A stretch of DNA of 64,000 nucleotides. It comes from Nocardioides oleivorans (GTDB lineage: Bacteria > Actinomycetota > Actinomycetes > Propionibacteriales > Nocardioidaceae). Made by a program: the position numbers and the translations under genes. The stretch is taken from the NCBI RefSeq assembly GCF_004137255.1, contig NZ_SDWT01000001.1, forward strand, positions 930,001 through 994,000. Direction: 5' to 3'. A model generated the notes under the pieces. That model did not search any database. It saw only the letters and a program-made list of their open reading frames with translations, and was not told where the DNA came from. Positions within the stretch are counted from its first letter, which is position 1. Each line of letters starts with the position of its first letter. This document shows, one piece after another, positions 43,655-52,640 of the stretch.

Positions 43655-44104
43655 AACTACGACGTGTTAGCTGCCCGAAGGACCCTCGTCGCCTTGCAAG
43701 CCGAAATCAGCTCGCGTGTGTATGGATCCGACCTATGCAACCCCCCGCTGCGGTCTCGACCACGCGGTAAAGGCTGCGTTGCGCCAAGCGACGAATGATC
43801 GCCATGCCGTGATTCTAAAGCCCGCCTCGGTCGACAGACCGGGGCATCCCGACAAGCGGCGAAAGGACGCAGATGGTTGGCCGCACGGAACCCGGTCTAC
43901 TCGCGTTGCAATCGACGGAGCTTGAAAGCCACGGCACGTTCCGGCTTCGAGATGTTCGACCAGTAACTGTGCAGGAACGGCCTATACGCGCTGGTTCGCG
44001 ACACGGCGGTCGCGATGCATCATGGGCCCGTTGCCAAGGGCGGCAGCCCCGTTGCGGGTCGAACTACCCACCGTTCGCCTCTGGAAGGCGATGTATAGGC
44101 ACGA
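43655..44104. other. intergenic stretch with CCCGACA-type repeat and hairpin
   Basis: No supported gene in these 450 bases. A hairpin with 8-base arms CCTCGGTC (43825-43832) and GACCGGGG (43837-43844) around GACA lies directly before CCCGACAAGCGGCG (43848-43861), a core copy of the 25-bp repeat seen at 28077 and 36184. Confidence 0.5.
43848..43861 (+). repeat. core copy of the CCCGACARRCGGCG repeat
   Basis: Matches 14 bases of the repeats at 28077-28101 and 36184-36208 exactly in the first case; flanks differ. A further relative is at 38702. Confidence 0.5.
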
Positions 44105-45736
44105 TTAGTCTGCTGGTGACCATGTAAGCGTGACGTTCTCCAGGCTCGGATGCACTGTCCCCTCGACCCTGCCGCTAGGACTGAACGCGACGGTCGGCAG
44201 CGCGGGACTTATCACGAGCTCTGGATAAAGAGTGACCTTGGGGACTAGTTCGTCGAAGACGTCGATTTCGATCCAGGCGACCTCTGCGAAGCGCAGGCCA
44301 GTGGGGTCGTCTATCTCGCCCAACACCTCGGCGCTTCCGTTGAAGTACGCCACCAGGGTGCGTGACGCGAGCCGTGCTATGAAGGGCGCTGCCGCCATGA
44401 CCGGGGTTGAGCGCAGAGACGTGGGGTCCACCTGGTCGTTAGACGTCTCAAGCACGAACGACCATCCGGCTAGCGAATCTGGACGACTCCACAGAGCCGC
44501 CAGCACTCCGACGGTATTGAACACCTCCTCGTTGCGCGCATCTCGAAGCTGCACTTCGCGTGTCGGCCAACCAGTAAAGGACTTGCACGTATTCCACGCG
44601 TCGAAAAAGGTGGCTACTACCAGAGCAGCTGGGAAGTGCTCCTTGACCGAGAAGCGCGGGCCGGGCGAGCGTTCGCCCTTCGGTCCAACAACCTCGAGGG
44701 TCGCTTCCTCGTCACAAGCTCCGAAGAAGTCGCGAACTTCCATGGGCACGTCCTCCATGGCGCACTTGACCAAAGGGTCGATGAAGAGTTCGGTTTCGTG
44801 GACCATCGCGCCGTTAGGACCGGGTCGGGAGCGCGAGATGATGAAACTGAAACCGGCCTCGTGCACCCAGCCGAAGTGTGTCCCGATGCGTCGCATCACG
44901 ACGTTGAGCTCGACAGTCTCTTTTCCTGTCACCCGCAGCACGCCGTCCGCTTCCTCGGTGAAGCCGGCAAGTACCGATGGCCGAGGCAACGTATTTAGGT
45001 GCGGAAGAATCTCCGGTTTAGGCGAGAGTTGCGCGATGCGGTCTAGAGCATGGGCCTCCGAGCCGAATGCGGCCTCAAGCACTCCCTTTTCAGCATCCTC
45101 TGACGAAACCTCGAAGTAGTCGAAGAAGTTGACGGCTGTCACCAAAGTAAGCTGGCGGTTGGCGTCCTTTGTAATGACGATATTCGCCCCGGGGACCGAC
45201 GCGCTGATCCTCTGGTGGGTGAGTCGTAGATGGACCGCCTCAGTGAAGCCAGGTGCGACTACGGTTCTGAGGCTTGCGAGAAATTCGGTCGAGGGTAGGC
45301 AGTCGTCGGCGTTAAGCGTCAACTTCGCTGGCGTCTTCGACTCGATGAACGACGTCAGTTCTTCAGCGAAGGCGTCGTCCACCACGCGATGGAATACATC
45401 CCTCTTTCCGTCCTCGCGGAGGTGCACCAAGATGAAGATAAGGGGACTTCGACAGTTCACGAGATTTAGCGCATCGACGCGTGTAAGTTTGACCCTACGC
45501 TTGCCTGAGGTCGTCGCTCGAACGCAAGCCCCAATGAAGATGTTGGCGATATCGCTGGCGGGAGCCCTGTGGTCGAGGTCCACTTGGAAGATAAAGTCAA
45601 TCCCGAAGTCTTCTTCGATTTTCGTTGGGACTAAACCCATGTCGTCGGCAAAGGTGCGGAACGCGTTCTCACCCTTAGTCCCGACCCGCTGAGAGAAGCT
45701 ACGCCTTTTGCCGCTTGCGTCTGGATGGCTTCCCAC
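44105..45736 (-). CDS. DUF4365-like nuclease-fold protein
   Basis: A 543-residue protein. The first about 150 residues resemble the DUF4365 restriction-like fold: RVGTKGENAFRTFADDMG, then EEDFGIDFIFQVDL, where Glu23, Asp43 and Asp47 would be active-site positions, and IFIGACVRATTSGKR, where an Arg stands at the place of the usual catalytic Lys. The long C-terminal part is of unknown fold, beta-rich, ending in a small sandwich-like domain. Start GTG 45736 follows a GGAGGG sequence. It is flanked on both sides, same strand, by ApeA/HEPN-like genes, a context typical of defence islands. Whether it is an active nuclease is uncertain. Confidence 0.65.
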   Translation of the reverse strand: MGSHPDASGKRRSFSQRVGTKGENAFRTFADDMGLVPTKIEEDFGIDFIFQVDLDHRAPASDIANIFIGACVRATTSGKRRVKLTRVDALNLVNCRSPLIFILVHLREDGKRDVFHRVVDDAFAEELTSFIESKTPAKLTLNADDCLPSTEFLASLRTVVAPGFTEAVHLRLTHQRISASVPGANIVITKDANRQLTLVTAVNFFDYFEVSSEDAEKGVLEAAFGSEAHALDRIAQLSPKPEILPHLNTLPRPSVLAGFTEEADGVLRVTGKETVELNVVMRRIGTHFGWVHEAGFSFIISRSRPGPNGAMVHETELFIDPLVKCAMEDVPMEVRDFFGACDEEATLEVVGPKGERSPGPRFSVKEHFPAALVVATFFDAWNTCKSFTGWPTREVQLRDARNEEVFNTVGVLAALWSRPDSLAGWSFVLETSNDQVDPTSLRSTPVMAAAPFIARLASRTLVAYFNGSAEVLGEIDDPTGLRFAEVAWIEIDVFDELVPKVTLYPELVISPALPTVAFSPSGRVEGTVHPSLENVTLTWSPAD

Positions 45737-46097
45737 GGGCCCTCCCTGTCTTGAGTCGTATCGACGTGTTGGCGACGACCCTACTCAGCGAAACCTCGGA
45801 CCGGACGGCGTCGCAACCGTCAATCTACGGAGAGATTGTGTCGATGTGCTTCCTGGACTCGCTGCTGTACGTCGCAACCTGTTGTCGGGACGCAGCAACC
45901 CCGCTCCCGGCCCTTCCTGCGATCGCGTACGGACTCAGCGAACGAGAGTCGACAGCAGGTCCTGGGCAACCGCGCACGTCCCGTAGCTGCCTCGGGACCA
46001 CATTGCGCTCACCCACGCATCCGACCGAGTGGCTAGAACTCGGCGGCCGCCCTCGGGAGCCTGGAGGACGTTGAGAGTCTCACTGGGCTCCGCCGGC
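45737..46097. other. intergenic stretch, nothing recognised
   Basis: Between two leftward genes; the open frames lack ribosome-binding sites and show island-type mixed codon use. No repeat or hairpin stands out. A promoter for the DUF4365-like gene must lie here but no -10 element could be picked with confidence. Confidence 0.4.
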
Positions 46098-47654
46098 TCA
46101 GAACCCGTCGAAGATGCGGGGCCAGTAGTTCCGCCATACGTACCGATTCTGCGTGTACTCGTCGAAAGTGCCCAAGGCCGCGGTCAGATCCTCGTCAGGC
46201 ACACCGCACGCCTGTAGGACCCTGATCCGCAGGGCCCATTGCACCGACAAAGCGAGCGTGTGCAGCCTTACAAGTTCGTTGGCGTCGGTGTCCGGGCCGG
46301 CCTTGTTGCGCGCTGGCTCAGCTCCTTGGGCCGCATCAAGCTCACCGTGTGGCGAGTTCAGCCCCGGAGAGGCCGCTCCTTCGTCCGCCAAGCCATGAGC
46401 GCCCCGGATACGCATCCCGGTGACAGCTTGCTTCCAGCGATTCGTCCTTCCGACGCAGTCAGGGGCGACACGAGCGACATTCTCGGCGAGCTCCGCCACA
46501 CGCTTGGCCATAGAGGGCTCGTGCATGTAGGTGTCGACAGCATCCAGAAGCTTCTTTTGCAGGCCGTCATCGATCGCGGTCTCCCGAAGAACCTCTAAGG
46601 CCTCGACAATGACATGCGCGTCGAACTCGCGATGGTCGGGCCGCAGCCGACGATCGATGCTTTCAACCGATGTGGCCATTACGAGCGCACGGGTGTCGAC
46701 GGTGGTGAACTCACCAGCGATGGCGGCGGCAACCACGTTCGGCACAGGCGAAAGCTGGTGAACGACAGCCAGCCAGGTCACGACGCGCTCCAATGTGAAG
46801 ACATCCGCACCCAGCATCATTGGAACCGTTCCCGGCTTAGCGTCGCGAGCTCCGCCGTCGACGTACCGGCCAAACACCTCGAACCACTGGTCCTCCATCT
46901 GCACCTCGACAGAAAGGACCTTTGCCTCTTGCCCGCTCAGCAAAGTCATCAGCGTCTTCATCGGCAGCACAAAGAAGAGGAAAGTTTCTTCCAGCGTCCA
47001 ACCGCCTAGATCCGTGAGACCAATGCGATTCCAACGCCGAATCTGACCTCCGTGCACATCGATTGCGTCCATGTTCGCGACGGTGTCGACCACCAGAGAG
47101 CCGCTCTCTCCGAATAGGCCGAACGGCGTGACGACCTGCGGCTGAGCAGAGAAGACCACGGCACTCCCGAGCGACTCGCCCTTCGTGATGGTCTGCTCGA
47201 GGCCCGGCGTCCTCGCCCACTCCTCTAGCCCAGAGAGCCTCACACGCACGCCCTGGTAGCGGTCTCCGGCGACCACGTGAGCCCCCACGACCGCCCACAC
47301 TCCCCGCACCAAGTGCCGCGGCACGGATTCTTTTGTGAAGAGACTCAAGCCGTTGCGCCGGCGGCTCTTGGTGACGCAGTCGAGAAACGAGACATACCAA
47401 GGAGCGATCGGGATTGATCCGTGGACGTCGAACGACTTCGACTCAGGCTGTTGGACACTGACGCCACTGCTGACCTCGATCATGCCAGTCGTGAACTCTC
47501 CGGCGACATCGACTTCGACTTGGCCGTCCTCGATCCGGCATGCGCCGCCGGACTTGACGTTGTCGTCGGGCTCGACACTGTCCTTGGCCAGCCAGAACTT
47601 GCCGACGCTCGATGACTCAGACGCCGGAAAACGAGACACCACGCCCGCCATCAT
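46098..47654 (-). CDS. ApeA-family HEPN anti-phage-type protein
   Basis: A 518-residue protein. The N-terminus (GKFWLAKDSVEPDDNVKSGG and IEDGQVEVDVAGEF) matches the ApeA N-terminal domain pattern of a Trp-Leu start and alternating strands. The C-terminal helical domain contains MRIRGAHG, giving the Arg-x4-His spacing of HEPN ribonucleases, followed by an amphipathic helix (VRLHTLALSVQWALRIRVLQ) and a Trp/Tyr-rich end. ApeA proteins are known single-gene defence factors thought to act by RNA cleavage after phage sensing; that role is inferred here from the domains and the island context. Confidence 0.75.
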   Translation of the reverse strand: MMAGVVSRFPASESSSVGKFWLAKDSVEPDDNVKSGGACRIEDGQVEVDVAGEFTTGMIEVSSGVSVQQPESKSFDVHGSIPIAPWYVSFLDCVTKSRRRNGLSLFTKESVPRHLVRGVWAVVGAHVVAGDRYQGVRVRLSGLEEWARTPGLEQTITKGESLGSAVVFSAQPQVVTPFGLFGESGSLVVDTVANMDAIDVHGGQIRRWNRIGLTDLGGWTLEETFLFFVLPMKTLMTLLSGQEAKVLSVEVQMEDQWFEVFGRYVDGGARDAKPGTVPMMLGADVFTLERVVTWLAVVHQLSPVPNVVAAAIAGEFTTVDTRALVMATSVESIDRRLRPDHREFDAHVIVEALEVLRETAIDDGLQKKLLDAVDTYMHEPSMAKRVAELAENVARVAPDCVGRTNRWKQAVTGMRIRGAHGLADEGAASPGLNSPHGELDAAQGAEPARNKAGPDTDANELVRLHTLALSVQWALRIRVLQACGVPDEDLTAALGTFDEYTQNRYVWRNYWPRIFDGF

Positions 47655-47882
47655 TCCCCATCAACTGCACCGATGACTGGCGACAAGAACGACGTGGCGT
47701 TCACCCGGGGCGGAACCCTCTCGCGGCTGGCAGCACCCGCGGCGGTATGTCGCACCTACGCTTGGTTCCGCCTGACCGCATACATGACCTTCTCCCAATC
47801 TGGTGGGGTAGCGACGAGTGAGCACAGCAGAATCCGCCAAGCATCCGGCGATCCAGCCAGTGCTCTGGTACAGGATTGAGCC

Positions 47883-49022
47883 ATGGGCTTCCGACAGTTC
47901 GGCACCAGCGAGTACGCGGACCTGCGTACGCAGCACAACGTCATGGCACTGGTAGGCAACGGGTTCGACATTCAGGTCACGCGCAAGTACAGGACGCGAT
48001 TCTCGCCTCGGTACACCGCGTTCTATCACTACCTTCACGCACGCGACTTCGACTCGACGAACGTGATTGTTCAGCAGATGGCGTGGCTCAAGGACTTGGG
48101 CAGGAACGACTGGAGTGACCTCGAAGGGGCCATCGCATCCCTTCTAAGGCCCCCTTCAACTGTCGGAACCGACCTGATTTACGAGGCGACAGTCGCGATC
48201 CAAGAAGCCTTCTCGGAGTATCTGGAACTTGTCGCGCCTCCAAGCCTCCTCGCTGCGTTGGGGAAGGAGTCCTCTACCGGTTCGTTGGCGATCCGCTCGA
48301 TGTCGGACTTCGTCGGTGACGTGACAAGGAGCCCAAACTTCGAGAAGTTTCACTTCCCGGCGGAGACGAGTCACTACGACTTGTTCAACTTCATGCTGGT
48401 GAACCTGAACTACACGCCGCTCTTGGATGACTACATGTATCGGGATCCTGTGCAGTGGCAACCGCGCCAGTTCACGCGAGCGGATCGGAACTTCCAGTTT
48501 CACCCGAACCCCACCAGCGATCCGAGAGGGCATGGCAACGCGGATACCGGATGGTCGAGCTACCTGCGAACGGAGGTTGTCCATCCGCATGGCCAGCAGG
48601 CGATCCCTCGCTCTCTGCTGTTTGGGATCGATGCGCCAGACGGGTTCGACCCCGGGACGCATCCGCACAGAAAGCTGATGAAGCCTTACTGGGCCATGAC
48701 TGACATCGAGTATGGCCACCTCTTTGCAGGCGTGGAACTCTTCATCATCTTCGGATGTTCTCTCGGCGTCACTGACGGATGGTGGTGGCGCCGGACCCTG
48801 GACCAACTCCGCAGCCAACCTGACGCGGAAGGACCCACGAGCGAGCTCATCATCTACTGGTGGAGTCCTGCTGAAGCTTCCGTTGCAAGCGCAGACGTCA
48901 TTAGCAAGTTCTTGGTAGGGGCTGGTGTCGAGCCAAATGACCCCATTCGGTGTCGGGTTGAGGACCGGATTCAAGTCGTTGTCTACACCGACCTCGACCC
49001 TCCGGTGTGGCTCGCCACCTAG
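47883..49022 (+). CDS. abiH: AbiH family abortive-infection protein
   Basis: A 379-residue protein of the AbiH family, first described as a lactococcal phage-abortive-infection factor. Family features in order: the nucleotide-binding-like VGNGFDIQ (residues 24-31), NDWSDLEGAIASLL (the conserved Trp-Asp-x-Glu region, about 80-93), LVNLNYTPLLDD, HPHGQ and FGCSLGVTDGWW. These correspond to conserved AbiH motifs, and the length is close to the family's. The mode of action is poorly known. It stands between leftward ApeA-like and rightward nuclease-like genes. A TACAGG hexamer lies eight bases before the ATG. Confidence 0.85.
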   Translation: MGFRQFGTSEYADLRTQHNVMALVGNGFDIQVTRKYRTRFSPRYTAFYHYLHARDFDSTNVIVQQMAWLKDLGRNDWSDLEGAIASLLRPPSTVGTDLIYEATVAIQEAFSEYLELVAPPSLLAALGKESSTGSLAIRSMSDFVGDVTRSPNFEKFHFPAETSHYDLFNFMLVNLNYTPLLDDYMYRDPVQWQPRQFTRADRNFQFHPNPTSDPRGHGNADTGWSSYLRTEVVHPHGQQAIPRSLLFGIDAPDGFDPGTHPHRKLMKPYWAMTDIEYGHLFAGVELFIIFGCSLGVTDGWWWRRTLDQLRSQPDAEGPTSELIIYWWSPAEASVASADVISKFLVGAGVEPNDPIRCRVEDRIQVVVYTDLDPPVWLAT

Positions 49023-49211
49023 CGGCTTGAGCCTCTACACCAACGAGGGAACTGGTTAGGCACTACCATCGCTGGTCCGGCAGCGAAATCTCAAGTGCAG
49101 CGCTGGCTGGCCATGTCTCGTCGCCGCGCCGGACACTTCGGCAGCGTTCGCGGCGTAAAGACTCACTGCGAATACGCAGAGTGCAGGTCGAGCTGACCTA
49201 GTGTCGTGACC
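49023..49211. other. short intergenic region upstream of the PD-(D/E)XK-like gene
   Basis: No gene is seen; it ends in the TAGTGT -10 element of the next gene. Confidence 0.4.
49199..49204 (+). promoter_or_regulatory. -10 element for the PD-(D/E)XK-like gene
   Basis: TAGTGT, seven bases, GTG 49212. The spacing favours GTG 49212 over the in-frame GTG at 49206. Confidence 0.5.
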
Positions 49212-50132
49212 GTGGCGAAGGTATCCGTTCCGGAAAAGACGCTCGAGCACTGGTCAAGCCTCTATCTCGCCTACAGGTACCGTTCGAGGGCGGCTATGTG
49301 GTGGCCAACGACTGGTGCCGATATCGACGTTCGATGGCTTCCAAACTGCCCAGGGAAGGCCGTGCAACTCGAACTGAAGACGTCCATTGTGGCAGGGGCC
49401 AATCTTCAGGACGTGAAGGTCAACCTCGGTCAACTGTGGGACTACGACCAGTTGCCGCCAGGGCAGAAGCCATTCTATGTCTTCCCGTGGCCGGATTGGA
49501 CCGGCGATCTCGAGGCGGTGGCAATCGCTGCGAATATTCCGCCCAGCGAGCTCGCTTTCTCTCGGAGTGGTCAAGATTGGTGGTTCGCGGACTGGCTTGT
49601 GGTCCTCACCACTGACCAAGTTGCCAGCGTCCTCGCATCCGAACTTGCGGCTCATGGATCCTCAACCCGAAAGAACGCGTCGTGTCTTCTAGTTCGGTTC
49701 GACCTGACGGCCAGCGCGACCGCACCGACTCGTTCGTGGGGGTCCGGGGCTCCTGAACCAACATGCATTCCGTGGCGGCAGTTCTGGAGCGACCTTCAGA
49801 TGTGCGGTCGCGATGGTTGGAGTCAACTGATTCGACTCCCGATTGACTCAGTCACGGCTCGCGATTACGACCGGTCGGAGATCGTAGCGATGCTGCAGCA
49901 AGTGAAAAGGACCGATCGCCGTGAGTGGCGCGAGACAGGGATGGCAACACTTGCTCCGTTCGCCAGCAATCTGACGGGCGGTCCTGACGCGTTTCGCATC
50001 ATTGACGACCCGATCGGAGGTCTCGAGCCTTCAAGGAATGCTGAGCGAGACGGGAAGGGCCAAGAAGACCTGTCCGATCGCCGGCAACTCACGTTCATCG
50101 AAGCTGGTGCCTTGGGTGCAAGGCGGGCCTAG
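49212..50132 (+). CDS. putative PD-(D/E)XK nuclease-like protein
   Basis: A 306-residue cytosolic protein. Near residues 35-62 the sequence GADIDVRWLPNCPGKAVQLELKTSIV has the order Asp, then Glu-x-Lys about 20 residues later, which is the core of the restriction-endonuclease fold; upstream HWSSLYLAYRYRSRAAMWWP would be the first helix. Later parts (FYVFPWPDWTG, DWWFADWLVVL) are Trp-rich and unassigned. It is not a recognised family, so the nuclease call rests on motif spacing. It lies between AbiH and the HIRAN-domain gene, all co-directional. Confidence 0.55.
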   Translation: MAKVSVPEKTLEHWSSLYLAYRYRSRAAMWWPTTGADIDVRWLPNCPGKAVQLELKTSIVAGANLQDVKVNLGQLWDYDQLPPGQKPFYVFPWPDWTGDLEAVAIAANIPPSELAFSRSGQDWWFADWLVVLTTDQVASVLASELAAHGSSTRKNASCLLVRFDLTASATAPTRSWGSGAPEPTCIPWRQFWSDLQMCGRDGWSQLIRLPIDSVTARDYDRSEIVAMLQQVKRTDRREWRETGMATLAPFASNLTGGPDAFRIIDDPIGGLEPSRNAERDGKGQEDLSDRRQLTFIEAGALGARRA

Positions 50133-50210
50133 GGCGTGGGCCTGCGCGAGCTTGGCTGACTACGAATTGGAGAAGTCGCGCTTCTCATGACGAGTGGTCG
50201 GAATCAGCCA

Positions 50211-50216
50211 TAACCT
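50211..50216 (+). promoter_or_regulatory. -10 element for the DUF2510-HIRAN gene
   Basis: TAACCT lies seven bases before ATG 50224, which decides for this start over the in-frame GTG at 50194. Confidence 0.5.
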
Positions 50217-50223
50217 GCGGGGT

Positions 50224-51252
50224 ATGGGTTGGTTCCGCCGCAGCAAGCAGTCAGAAGCTCCAGTCACCGCGAAGCCGGGCTGGTACCCCGATGGAGCCCG
50301 GTCCGGACAACTTAGGTACTGGGACGGCGCCGTCTGGACGGACCACCGCTCGCCGATGCCCGACCAGCAAGCCCAAGCTGCAGCAGACCGCTCCCATGCG
50401 CACAGCGCGCGTCGACGCAACGGAAGACCGTTCGGTCAACCGGTAACGCCGTGGTCGGAGAAGCTCGTGTATCAAGGCATCGTCGGCGAGTCCTTCCACG
50501 AAGACGCCTTTAGGGCGATCGCCGCGGAGTACGGCCAGAAGACCCTTCCTGACCACGGCTACGAGGTCCCGGAAGCCCTCGCCGCGGTCGTTCCAGACCC
50601 AGACAACGAGTTCGACGCCAACGCCGTGGCGGTGTGGGTAGAAGGCAGGCATCTGGTCGGGCATCTCCCGCGAAATGTCGCCACTCAATATGCCCCCAAA
50701 CTGGAGTCGCTTGACCGTGGCACGTACCTACAGGTGCCGGCCCGGGTGTGGGTGGGGCGCGACGAGTGGGATCGGGATACGGGTGCCCCGAAGCCGGGCG
50801 GCATTCGCGGCAGCGTCGGCGTCCGTCTGCCCGAACCCGACGGCATCAGCCCGTTCAACGATCTCCCCGATGACTTGCACAGCGTCTTGCCCTGGGGTCG
50901 CGCCATCCAGATCACTGGCGAGGAACTACATATGGATGTGCTGCGCACATTCGCGCTTGGGACCGATCCTCGTCACGTTGCAGCGACGCTCCACGTCGTG
51001 GAGGAGCCGCGGAAGACCGGCGACCCAGTACGACTTGTAGAGGTGCGCCTCGACGAGCAACGCGTCGGCGTGATGAGCAAGGCAGTCAGCGAGCAGGTCT
51101 ACGACCTCGTCGCGTTCGTCGCCGCAAAGAATCGCGTGCCCGTAGCCCGAGCGATCGTGAAAGGTTCGGATCTCCGTGCAGATGTAACAGTGCATGTCGC
51201 ACGGACGAGCGAGGTACCGCACAAGTGGCTCGATGGCATCGAAGCACCCTGA
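50224..51252 (+). CDS. DUF2510-HIRAN domain protein
   Basis: A 342-residue protein. Residues 15-45 are a DUF2510 module (KPGWYPDGARSGQLRYWDGAVWTDH), common at the N-terminus of actinobacterial proteins. At about 105-135 a HIRAN-type motif follows (VPDPDNEFDANAVAVWVEG and HLVGHLPRN); HIRAN domains recognise DNA ends or stalled forks in helicases and nucleases. The remaining about 200 residues contain a possible second degenerate HIRAN-like unit (VEVRLDEQRVGVMSKAVSEQ) but no enzyme motif. It lies 91 bases after the PD-(D/E)XK-like gene, so a DNA-recognising partner role is plausible but inferred. Confidence 0.8.
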   Translation: MGWFRRSKQSEAPVTAKPGWYPDGARSGQLRYWDGAVWTDHRSPMPDQQAQAAADRSHAHSARRRNGRPFGQPVTPWSEKLVYQGIVGESFHEDAFRAIAAEYGQKTLPDHGYEVPEALAAVVPDPDNEFDANAVAVWVEGRHLVGHLPRNVATQYAPKLESLDRGTYLQVPARVWVGRDEWDRDTGAPKPGGIRGSVGVRLPEPDGISPFNDLPDDLHSVLPWGRAIQITGEELHMDVLRTFALGTDPRHVAATLHVVEEPRKTGDPVRLVEVRLDEQRVGVMSKAVSEQVYDLVAFVAAKNRVPVARAIVKGSDLRADVTVHVARTSEVPHKWLDGIEAP

Positions 51253-51640
51253 CAAGAAAGTTGAGTAGCGCCAAGAAGTTGAGTAGCGGCGCCGTCTGGT
51301 CGCTCGCGTGGGACTGCGAGGAAGTTGACGGAGGCACTCGCTCACTGCGGTGGCATACACGGCCCGCGCCACCAGGCGGCGGTTTGACTCACCAACCGAA
51401 ACGGGGTCCGGGTTCTCGGCGCGCCGCGAAGTCTGTCAGGAGCCGACTAACGGACGAGGACGCACGGATACAGATGGCGCGGAGATCAGAGTGGCTACAA
51501 GCCGGAAGCCGGCCGCCCGAATCGCTGGTACAGTCAAATTCAGTCGGCGACGATACGGTCTATGGGTTCGCAACCCGATCCGGCACTCAAACGGGAGATC
51601 TGGGTTCAAGCCCCAGCGCCGGTCTCATGCCGGATGTAGC
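51253..51640. other. gene-free stretch with short direct repeat and tRNA-like pieces
   Basis: No gene is supported in these 388 bases. AAGTTGAGTAGCG occurs at 51258-51270 and again at 51276-51288 (18-bp pitch). The right part holds tRNA-like fragments, described separately. Confidence 0.5.
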
Positions 51641-51660
51641 TCAACTGGCAGAGCCCCGTT
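51590..51660 (+). other. tRNA-like fragments (3' half followed by 5' half)
   Basis: A T-arm with perfect 5-bp stem and canonical loop (CTGGG-TTCAAGC-CCCAG, 51600-51616) is followed by an acceptor-like strand CGCCGGT. Four bases on, GCCGGATGTAGCTCAACTGG begins a 5' half with a clear D-arm (GCTC/GAGC, 51639-51654) and CCGTT (51656-51660), which would pair with AACGG at 51590-51594. No complete cloverleaf can be built: the acceptor strands pair only partly and the anticodon loop is missing. It overlaps the end of the leftward gene at 51641. Most likely remnants of a tRNA array or an integration scar. Confidence 0.4.
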
Positions 51661-52513
51661 CTTTCTTCCCGGTCACGTAGAGCAGTCCCCGACGTTCCAG
51701 TTCCGCCTCTACTTCCCCGTGTTTGAACGCGACCGGACCGTAGTCGAAGTTGCCTAGGCGCATCGCTACTGCGACGCGCTTGCTTGGCTGAGGCGGGACG
51801 TCGCGGAGTACCGCAAAGTCATCAACCAGACGGCCGAGCCAGAACGATCGTGGCATGGCCGTGCCCATGGCCAGGTTCATCTCGCGCGCCAAACGTTTTG
51901 TTACTGCCAGCTCGGCGATGGTCTCGCTGAAGCCGAGGCGCACGACCTGTCCCATCTCGTAGAGTGGGGGCGGCTCCGAGGTGATCTTTGTCCAGAGCTC
52001 CCGCGCTGCCACGGACATCTCGGTGCAGGCGGTGACGATCTCCTCGTCGGCGGTAGCTCCGCGGTGTACTACTGCGTTTCGCAGCAGGCGCAGGAATCGG
52101 AAGATCTCGCGAGCCTGCGGCTCGAGTTCGGCTCCAGTGGCTACCGCAAACTTGGCGTGAAGGTTGGAGGCGTTTGCTGTCTTCACCTGAGTTCGTGAGG
52201 TGAGGCCGTGATCTCGAAGGAGCTCAAGGCAGTTGATTGCGTAGTCCTCATGGATCGCCTGGATGTACGGAACCGCCATGAGGCCGAGATGATGCTCTGC
52301 GTCATCAAGAACGTGACTGGCCACATCGGTTCGCAGATTGAAGAGCTTGATGCGCGGGATACTCGGGAAGATTTCAGCCAAGGGGCGCGTGGCGCCATGG
52401 GTTAGAGCCAGCACGTGGCTTGCTAGTCGACAGCCCGCGAGCATGGCATTGATCGCCGTGTTGGCGTCCTGGCGCCGACGATCATAGTCGCTGAACTCGG
52501 CATACCTAATCAC
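51641..52513 (-). CDS. hypothetical helical protein
   Basis: A 290-residue protein with no recognised family. It is helical throughout, with a central segment FLRLLRNAVVHRGATADEE in which Arg-x4-His (RNAVVH) has exactly the spacing of a HEPN RNase motif, preceded by LEPQAREIFR. This suggests a HEPN-like domain, not proven. GTG 52513 is chosen because an AAGGAG ribosome-binding site lies eight bases upstream; the frame continues to 52558. Its last codons overlap the tRNA-like fragment. It is divergent from the small zinc-finger gene. Confidence 0.6.
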   Translation of the reverse strand: MIRYAEFSDYDRRRQDANTAINAMLAGCRLASHVLALTHGATRPLAEIFPSIPRIKLFNLRTDVASHVLDDAEHHLGLMAVPYIQAIHEDYAINCLELLRDHGLTSRTQVKTANASNLHAKFAVATGAELEPQAREIFRFLRLLRNAVVHRGATADEEIVTACTEMSVAARELWTKITSEPPPLYEMGQVVRLGFSETIAELAVTKRLAREMNLAMGTAMPRSFWLGRLVDDFAVLRDVPPQPSKRVAVAMRLGNFDYGPVAFKHGEVEAELERRGLLYVTGKKERGSAS

Positions 52514-52640
52514 CTGCACCTCTCCTTCATATCGTGAGATCAGGTGCGAAGGCGGCACTAAGGCACACTGTCAGCACTCGTTGGCAGTAACTCGCCGCGT
52601 GCAACCGGGGCTGTCGCAAGACCGTGCGACCCTGTGCTGT

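Noticed and set aside
51590..51660. functional permuted tRNA gene
   Set aside because: The acceptor strands do not form a 7-bp stem and the two anticodon-loop pieces do not join into a proper loop with U33; kept only as a fragment.
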